64,000 bases of DNA from CAVTWD01 sp963738325 (GTDB lineage: Bacteria; Actinomycetota; Acidimicrobiia; Acidimicrobiales; Ilumatobacteraceae): positions 1 through 64,000 of the forward strand of contig CAVTWD010000004.1 of the NCBI GenBank assembly GCA_963738325.1, read 5' to 3'. The translations under genes were made by a program, and so were the position numbers. Below the pieces are notes generated by a model, which ran no database searches, was not told where the DNA came from, and worked only from the letters and a program-made list of their open reading frames with translations. This document shows positions 59,526 through 64,000 of the stretch, one piece after another; positions within the stretch are counted from its first letter, which is position 1; each line of letters opens with the position of its first letter.

Positions 59526-62500
59526 TTACCCGCCGTCGCAGAGCCCGATGCGGGCGCCGCTGAGCCACTCTCTCTGTCCCACGCGCCCTGGGGGCCGCAC
59601 GCATCGTGACGCCGACGTGCCGCACGTCGCTCGTGACGCGCGCTCGTCACGATCGAGACGACCAGCAGCGCGCGCGACCATCGCCGCGGTCGCCACTGTC
59701 GCCGCCGCGGCGCCGGCCGTCGCCGCCGTCCGCTGCATCCGATGGGGAGCGGTCGGTGACGGGCCCGGTGGCGCGCTGCGCTCCGGGCGCTCGGGTGGCA
59801 GATCGGCCATGCCGTGCTCGGCGGCGATCCGCAGCACCTGGGCGACATGCAGGGCGCTGCGACCCGTACCACCCTCGGCGATCTGTGTCTGGCACGAGAA
59901 CCCGTCGGCGACGATGAGGGTCCGAGGGTCGGCGGCTTTGACATGGCCGAGGAGGGCCTGCTCCCCGCACGCCATCGACAGGTCGTAGTGGCGTTGCTCG
60001 AAGCCCCAGGACCCGGCGAGCCCACAGCAGCCGCCCGTGACCTCGTCCACGTTCAAGCCCATCTTGACGAGCAGCTCCTTCTCGCTGCCGATGCCGCCCG
60101 TGGCCTTGTGGTGACAGTGGCCCCAGAGAAGGGCTTCGCCGCGCAATCGCGGGACGGGGACGTCGAAGGCGTGGAAGAAGTCAGGAAAATGATAGGAGAG
60201 CTCGACGAGACGCTTCACGTCGTCGTCGTGGGGGAGGAGCTTCGGCGCCTCGTCCTTGAAGACGGCGAGACAGCTGGGCTCGATGCCGACGACCGGCGTG
60301 CCCCTGCGTATCTCCTCGCGCAGAGCGTCGATCGTCCGCAGGAGGTACCGCTCGGCGAGATCGAGGAATCCATAGTCGTAGAGCGGGCGCCCACAGCAGA
60401 CGTGGCCGTGCGGCATGACGACGTGCCATCCAGCGGCTTCGATCGCCTCTACGGCCGCCGCGCCGACGTCGACGTGCATGTGGTTGTTGAAGGTGTCGGG
60501 CCAAACGACGACACGAGGACCACCGAGGTTGCGTTCTCCGCGCTGGCGGAACCAGCGCTGCAGCGTCACCGGCGCGAACCGCGGGACGCTGCGCTGCTGC
60601 GCGGCGCCGGCGGCGAACTTCAGCACGCTCCGCACCGCCGGCGCCTGACCGCAGAAGTTGGCGATGCCCGGTGCCGCCGACGCCGCTCGGGCGGCCTTGT
60701 CGATGAGCCCGAAGGCGTAGGCCGATCGAGGTCGTAGTCGACCCTTCCAGTGATGGTGCAGGAACTCGGCCTTGTACGTCGGCATGTCGACGTTGACCGG
60801 ACAGTCGTTCGTACAGCCTTTGCACGCCAGGCAGAGATCGAGTGCGTCCTTCACCTCGGGGCTCCGCCAACCGCCTGTCACGACGTCGCCCTGGAGCATC
60901 TCGAACAACAGACGAGCCCGCCCGCGAGTGCTGTGCTTCTCCTCGCGTAGAACCATGAAGCTCGGGCACATCACGTTGACGCCGTCGGGCGTCCGGCACT
61001 TGCCGACGCCCACACAACGCAGCGTCGCATGGGCGAAGTCGCCGCCGTCCTGCTTGTACGAGAACTTGACCGGCGGCCGCCATGGCTCGTAGTCGGTGCC
61101 GAGCTTCAGGTTCTCGTCCAAGCGGAACGGGTCGACGACCTTGCCCGGGTTCATCTTCCAATCGGGGTCCCAGATCCGCTTGAACTGGCGGAACGCCTCG
61201 ACCAGCTCCTGGCCGTACATCTTGGGAAGCAGCTCGGCGCGCTGCTGGCCGTCGCCGTGCTCGCCCGACAGGGAGCCGCCGTACGAGACGACGAGGTCGG
61301 CGGCTTCCTCGAGAAAGCTCCGATACTTGCGCACGCCGTCTGCCGTGCGCAGCTCGAACGAGATGCGGGAGTGGATGCAGCCGTCGCCCAAGTGGCCGTA
61401 GATGGCGCCGTGATAGTCGTACTTCGAGTACAGCTTCCGCAGATCGTGCAGGTACGGCGCCACGTCGCCCGGCGCCACCGCGCTGTCCTCCCAGCCCGGC
61501 CAGTAGTCCTTGCCGTCGGGACCGAAGGCGGTGGCTCCCAGGCCGCCCTCGCGCGCCTCCCACAGCTTGGCCTCCTGCTCCGGATCGTCGAAGATCACGT
61601 GACCGACCGGGGGGTCCTTGTCGGCTTCGAGAGCAGCAACAAGGCTACGAGCCTGGTCGTCGGCGTCCTGCTTGGAGTCGCCTCCGAACTCGACCAACGT
61701 CCAGGCGTCGCCCGCGGGGAGCAGCGTGATGTCGTCCACCGCGATCCCCAGTGTCTGCTCGTTGTGGAACAAGATCCGGTCGATGCCCTCGCAACCGATG
61801 GGGCGGTGCTGGAGGATCTCCTCGAGGTGGTCGGCGACGCGGAAGATGTCGGGGTAGCCGAGGACCACCAACGTCCGCGCCGCAGGACGAGGGATCAACT
61901 TCAGCGTCGCCTCGAGGACCGTCACGCAGGTCCCCTCCGTGCCGACGAGAGCGGCGGCCACGTTGAAGCCGCGCTCGGGCAGGAGCTCGTCGAGGTTGTA
62001 CCCGGACACCCGCCGGGGGATCTGTGGGTACCGGGCCCGGATCAGCGCCGCGTACCGGTCGCGAAGCGCCCGCAGATCACGATAGATCTGGCCCCGCCGC
62101 CCACCGCCCCGGACGATGGCGTCGATCTCGTCTTCCGGTGTCGGCCCCACCGTCATCCTGACTCCGTCATAGGTGAGCACGTCGAGCGCGGCCACGTTGT
62201 CGGACGTGCGGCTCCCATCGCCTTGGAACCGAGCCTCGAGCGAGTGGATGCCGCAGGAGTTGTTGCCGATGTTCCCGCCGATGGTGCAGTACTTGTGGGT
62301 AGAGGGGTCGGGCCCGAATATCAGTCCGTGGGGGCCCGTGGCGATGTTGACCTTCTCGTTGATGGCACCTGGGAGGACCCGGACGCGTCGGCGTACCGCG
62401 TCGATTTCGAGTACGTCGTGCAGGTACTTGGAGCAGTCGATCACGACGGCGAAGTTGACGCTTTCGCCCGAGAGGCTGGTGCCGGCGCCGCGGGCGAGGA

Positions 62501-62780
62501 TCGGTGCGCGGTACTCGTGGCAGACGCGATGCGTCGCCACGATGTCGTCGACGGACTTGGGCACCACCACGCCGATCGGCGGCTGGCGGAAGTTCGACGA
62601 GTCGGTGGCGTACAGGGCCCGGGACGCGGTGTCGAAACGGACTTCGCCTTCGACGGCGTGCGCCAGCGCGTGTTCCAGTCCTCGGGCGTCGATCGTCTCC
62701 TGGCCCGACATCCCCGTCGCGAACTGTGGCCCGCCGGCCTTGACCGGGATCGTCACCCGGCCACGAGTCTTCGAGGCCAT
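59526..62780 (-). CDS. FAD-binding and [Fe-S]-binding oxidoreductase (GlcD-GlcF/D-lactate dehydrogenase type)
   Basis: An intact 1084-residue fusion; GGGAGGA precedes the ATG. Residues ~30-550 are a FAD_binding_4/FAD-oxidase C domain (PILARGAGTSLSGESVNFAV, CTIGGNIGNNSCGIHS, YGHLGDGCIHSRISFEL, GGSLSGEHGDGQQRAELLP). A ferredoxin-like segment follows with CVGVGKCRTPDGVNVMCPS and CLACKGCTNDCPVNVDMP. Then come two CCG domains (HVCCGRPLYDYGFLDLAERY, GGCCGLAGSWGFEQRHY). This is the GlcD-GlcF-like family that oxidises D-lactate, glycolate or other 2-hydroxy acids and passes electrons to quinone. The substrate is not fixed by sequence. The last ~90 residues are a basic, Ala-rich tail not seen in the family. 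The enolase-superfamily gene upstream suggests sugar-acid catabolism. Confidence 0.88.
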   Translation of the reverse strand: MASKTRGRVTIPVKAGGPQFATGMSGQETIDARGLEHALAHAVEGEVRFDTASRALYATDSSNFRQPPIGVVVPKSVDDIVATHRVCHEYRAPILARGAGTSLSGESVNFAVVIDCSKYLHDVLEIDAVRRRVRVLPGAINEKVNIATGPHGLIFGPDPSTHKYCTIGGNIGNNSCGIHSLEARFQGDGSRTSDNVAALDVLTYDGVRMTVGPTPEDEIDAIVRGGGRRGQIYRDLRALRDRYAALIRARYPQIPRRVSGYNLDELLPERGFNVAAALVGTEGTCVTVLEATLKLIPRPAARTLVVLGYPDIFRVADHLEEILQHRPIGCEGIDRILFHNEQTLGIAVDDITLLPAGDAWTLVEFGGDSKQDADDQARSLVAALEADKDPPVGHVIFDDPEQEAKLWEAREGGLGATAFGPDGKDYWPGWEDSAVAPGDVAPYLHDLRKLYSKYDYHGAIYGHLGDGCIHSRISFELRTADGVRKYRSFLEEAADLVVSYGGSLSGEHGDGQQRAELLPKMYGQELVEAFRQFKRIWDPDWKMNPGKVVDPFRLDENLKLGTDYEPWRPPVKFSYKQDGGDFAHATLRCVGVGKCRTPDGVNVMCPSFMVLREEKHSTRGRARLLFEMLQGDVVTGGWRSPEVKDALDLCLACKGCTNDCPVNVDMPTYKAEFLHHHWKGRLRPRSAYAFGLIDKAARAASAAPGIANFCGQAPAVRSVLKFAAGAAQQRSVPRFAPVTLQRWFRQRGERNLGGPRVVVWPDTFNNHMHVDVGAAAVEAIEAAGWHVVMPHGHVCCGRPLYDYGFLDLAERYLLRTIDALREEIRRGTPVVGIEPSCLAVFKDEAPKLLPHDDDVKRLVELSYHFPDFFHAFDVPVPRLRGEALLWGHCHHKATGGIGSEKELLVKMGLNVDEVTGGCCGLAGSWGFEQRHYDLSMACGEQALLGHVKAADPRTLIVADGFSCQTQIAEGGTGRSALHVAQVLRIAAEHGMADLPPERPERSAPPGPSPTAPHRMQRTAATAGAAAATVATAAMVARAAGRLDRDERASRATCGTSASRCVRPPGRVGQREWLSGARIGLCDGG

Positions 62781-62829
62781 CGCCTGTCCTCCCTTCGTTC
62801 GTTGGATGCGAGCCGGATCGTGCCCAGGG

Positions 62830-63930
62830 CTACGCCACGCGGTACCGCTCGGCCTCGGCGCGCTTGAGCGTCAGCCCGTGGCCGGGACGGTCGCGATCGG
62901 GCCGCAAGCAACCGTCCTGCGGTTCCGGTGTTCCGTCGAAGAGCATCGACTCCAGCCGGACGTGGTCATGGAAGTACTCGAGATGGCGGAGGTGCATCAC
63001 GGGCACGAGTGCGTGGGCCGAGATGGCAGGAGCGCAGTGGCCCGACAAGTCGATGCCGTGCGCGTCACAGACGCCACTGATGCGGACCAGCGCGGTGATG
63101 CCTCCGCACCTCGTCACGTCGGCCTGCAGGCAGTCGACGGCGCCTCGCTCGACCAGCTCGCGGAAGTCGGCGAAGAGGAAGCCGTACTCCCCGGCGGCGA
63201 TGTCGATGCCACCGGGGGCCCGGTCGCGCACCAGCCGGAGTCCCTCGAGGTCGTCGGAGCTCACCGGTTCCTCGAACCACGAGACGTCCCATTCCTGGTG
63301 GAAGCGCTCGGCCCAGTAGAGGGCCTGTTTGCGGCTCAGCCCGCCGTTGGCATCGACGAACAGCGCCGTCTGTTCGCCGATCGCCTTGCGAGCGGCGTCC
63401 AAGCGCACCGGGTCCTCCTCCGGAACGCGGCCCACCTTCATCTTGACACGAGGGATGCCGGCCTCGACCCAGCCGCCCAGCTGCGACTCGATGCGATCGA
63501 GGGTGTAGCTGGTGAAGCCCCCGCTGCCGTAGATCGGCACGGCGGCGTGAACGGGGTGCAGCAGTTCGACGAGCGGGAGATCGAGCAGTCGCGCCTTGAG
63601 GTCCCACAACGCGACGTCGACCGCGGAGATCGCCATCATGCCGGCGCCCGGGCGTCCGGCGTTGCGTAGGGCGCGCGACATGTCGATCCACCGGGCCGCG
63701 ATGTCGCTGACCCTCGCGCCCGCGAGCAACGGACCGAGTCTGGCGGTCACCAGGCGGGCCACGCTGGCGTCGGCGTACGTGTACCCGAGCCCGGTCGTGT
63801 CCGCCCCGTCGATCTCGACGACGACGATGGTCGTCGAGTCCCACTGCAGCGTGCCGTCCGACTCGGGTTCGTCCGTCGGCACCTCGTAGGCGGCGGCCCG
63901 CACGTCATCGACGAGGACGTCGAGACCCAT
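62830..63930 (-). CDS. Enolase-superfamily enzyme (mandelate racemase/muconate lactonizing group)
   Basis: A 366-residue protein. Capping domain with AISAVDVALWDLKARLLDLP, then the barrel: PRVKMKVGRVPEEDPVRLDA with the KxK catalytic lysines, LFVDANGGLSRKQALYWAER and SWFEEPVSSDDLEGL with the metal-binding Asp/Glu. GEYGFLFADFRELVERGAVD follows and SGHCAPAISAHALVP carries the late His. The pattern is that of acid-sugar dehydratases or racemases in the MR/MLE group. The exact substrate cannot be told. The start overlaps the stop of an upstream gene by one base. It lies 49 bases before the FAD/Fe-S oxidase, suggesting a catabolic operon. Intact. Confidence 0.87.
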   Translation of the reverse strand: MGLDVLVDDVRAAAYEVPTDEPESDGTLQWDSTTIVVVEIDGADTTGLGYTYADASVARLVTARLGPLLAGARVSDIAARWIDMSRALRNAGRPGAGMMAISAVDVALWDLKARLLDLPLVELLHPVHAAVPIYGSGGFTSYTLDRIESQLGGWVEAGIPRVKMKVGRVPEEDPVRLDAARKAIGEQTALFVDANGGLSRKQALYWAERFHQEWDVSWFEEPVSSDDLEGLRLVRDRAPGGIDIAAGEYGFLFADFRELVERGAVDCLQADVTRCGGITALVRISGVCDAHGIDLSGHCAPAISAHALVPVMHLRHLEYFHDHVRLESMLFDGTPEPQDGCLRPDRDRPGHGLTLKRAEAERYRVA

Positions 63931-64000
63931 CAGGACTTCCTGGTGGCGATGGATTCCTTGAACTCCTGGAACTTCTGCCGGGCGCCCCGTTGCAGGATGC
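63930..64000 (-). CDS. C-terminal end of an unidentified gene (cut by window edge)
   Basis: The last 22 codons read QRGARQKFQEFKESIATRKS before TGA at 63930-63932, which shares one base with the ATG of the enolase-superfamily gene. Too short to assign. The overlap makes it part of the same operon. Confidence 0.55.
   Translation of the reverse strand, partial: ILQRGARQKFQEFKESIATRKS

Noticed and set aside
61029..62867. 612-codon open frame antisense to the FAD/Fe-S oxidoreductase
   Set aside because: Mirror of a strongly supported gene, with no domain and no ribosome binding site.

Overview
The window is GC-rich DNA, with strong third-position G/C, GTG and TTG starts, and ATGA or GTGA gene overlaps. 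The gene families are common in Actinomycetota: a MalT/LAL-type LuxR regulator, a DUF6325 protein, a GAP/Sap-family transporter, a fused REC-thioredoxin reductase, and a universal stress protein beside a P3A H+-ATPase. A deep-branching actinobacterium such as Acidimicrobiia is my best inference, but no rRNA or ribosomal gene is present to prove it.

Layout. 0-3 kb: end of a multicopper oxidase, a frameshifted REC-thioredoxin reductase fusion and a DJ-1/PfpI protein. 3-5.5 kb: an integrase module ending in a partial copy of an alpha/beta hydrolase. 5.5-7.6 kb: azlC/azlD remnants, a small secreted protein and a diiron oxygenase-like protein, closed by a strong terminator. 8-16.5 kb: nested mobile elements. 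A host gene is split by an IS3-family element. That element's orfB is split by a two-recombinase (Tn554 TnpA/TnpB-like) element, whose tnpB is split by a second, inverted copy of the same element type. 16.6-25 kb: the intact relative of the hydrolase, a stress protein, an H+-ATPase, several truncated genes (HAD phosphatase, ClC channel, NmrA) and NhaA. 25-29.4 kb: an orphan HTH gene inside a broken membrane-protein gene, then a large LAL regulator.

29.4-35.2 kb is a possible organosulfur island: a DszB-like desulfinase, a rhodanese, a DUF6325 protein, an arylsulfatase and a GAP-family transporter. 35.2-36.7 kb holds recombinase remnants and a zur fragment. 36.8-40.1 kb is an intact znuA-znuC-znuB-zur metal-uptake locus. 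40.1-45.8 kb is another mobile zone, with a broken integrase, a tRNA-Met 3' half acting as an att-like site, a DUF433/DUF5615 toxin-antitoxin pair, a beheaded helicase and a damaged transposase. 45.8-51.2 kb encodes membrane proteins: a SatP/YaaH acetate carrier, YihY, a CPA1 antiporter and DUF2254.

51.2-56.1 kb is a formate dehydrogenase operon (alpha, four-cluster Fe-S beta, NrfD-type membrane subunit). The alpha subunit is interrupted by one in-frame UGA at the position of the catalytic selenocysteine, followed by a perfect 6-bp hairpin at SECIS distance. I read it as a selenoprotein. 56-64 kb: a membrane protein joined to a beheaded MMPL transporter, DUF4396, a hemerythrin, a 1084-aa FAD/Fe-S oxidoreductase and an enolase-superfamily enzyme.

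Caveat: many genes carry single-base indels, often in compensating pairs that keep a conserved protein readable on both sides. Some are probably sequence errors rather than true pseudogenes. Long intact genes (H+-ATPase, arylsulfatase, NhaA, znuABC, FAD/Fe-S oxidase) lie among them.
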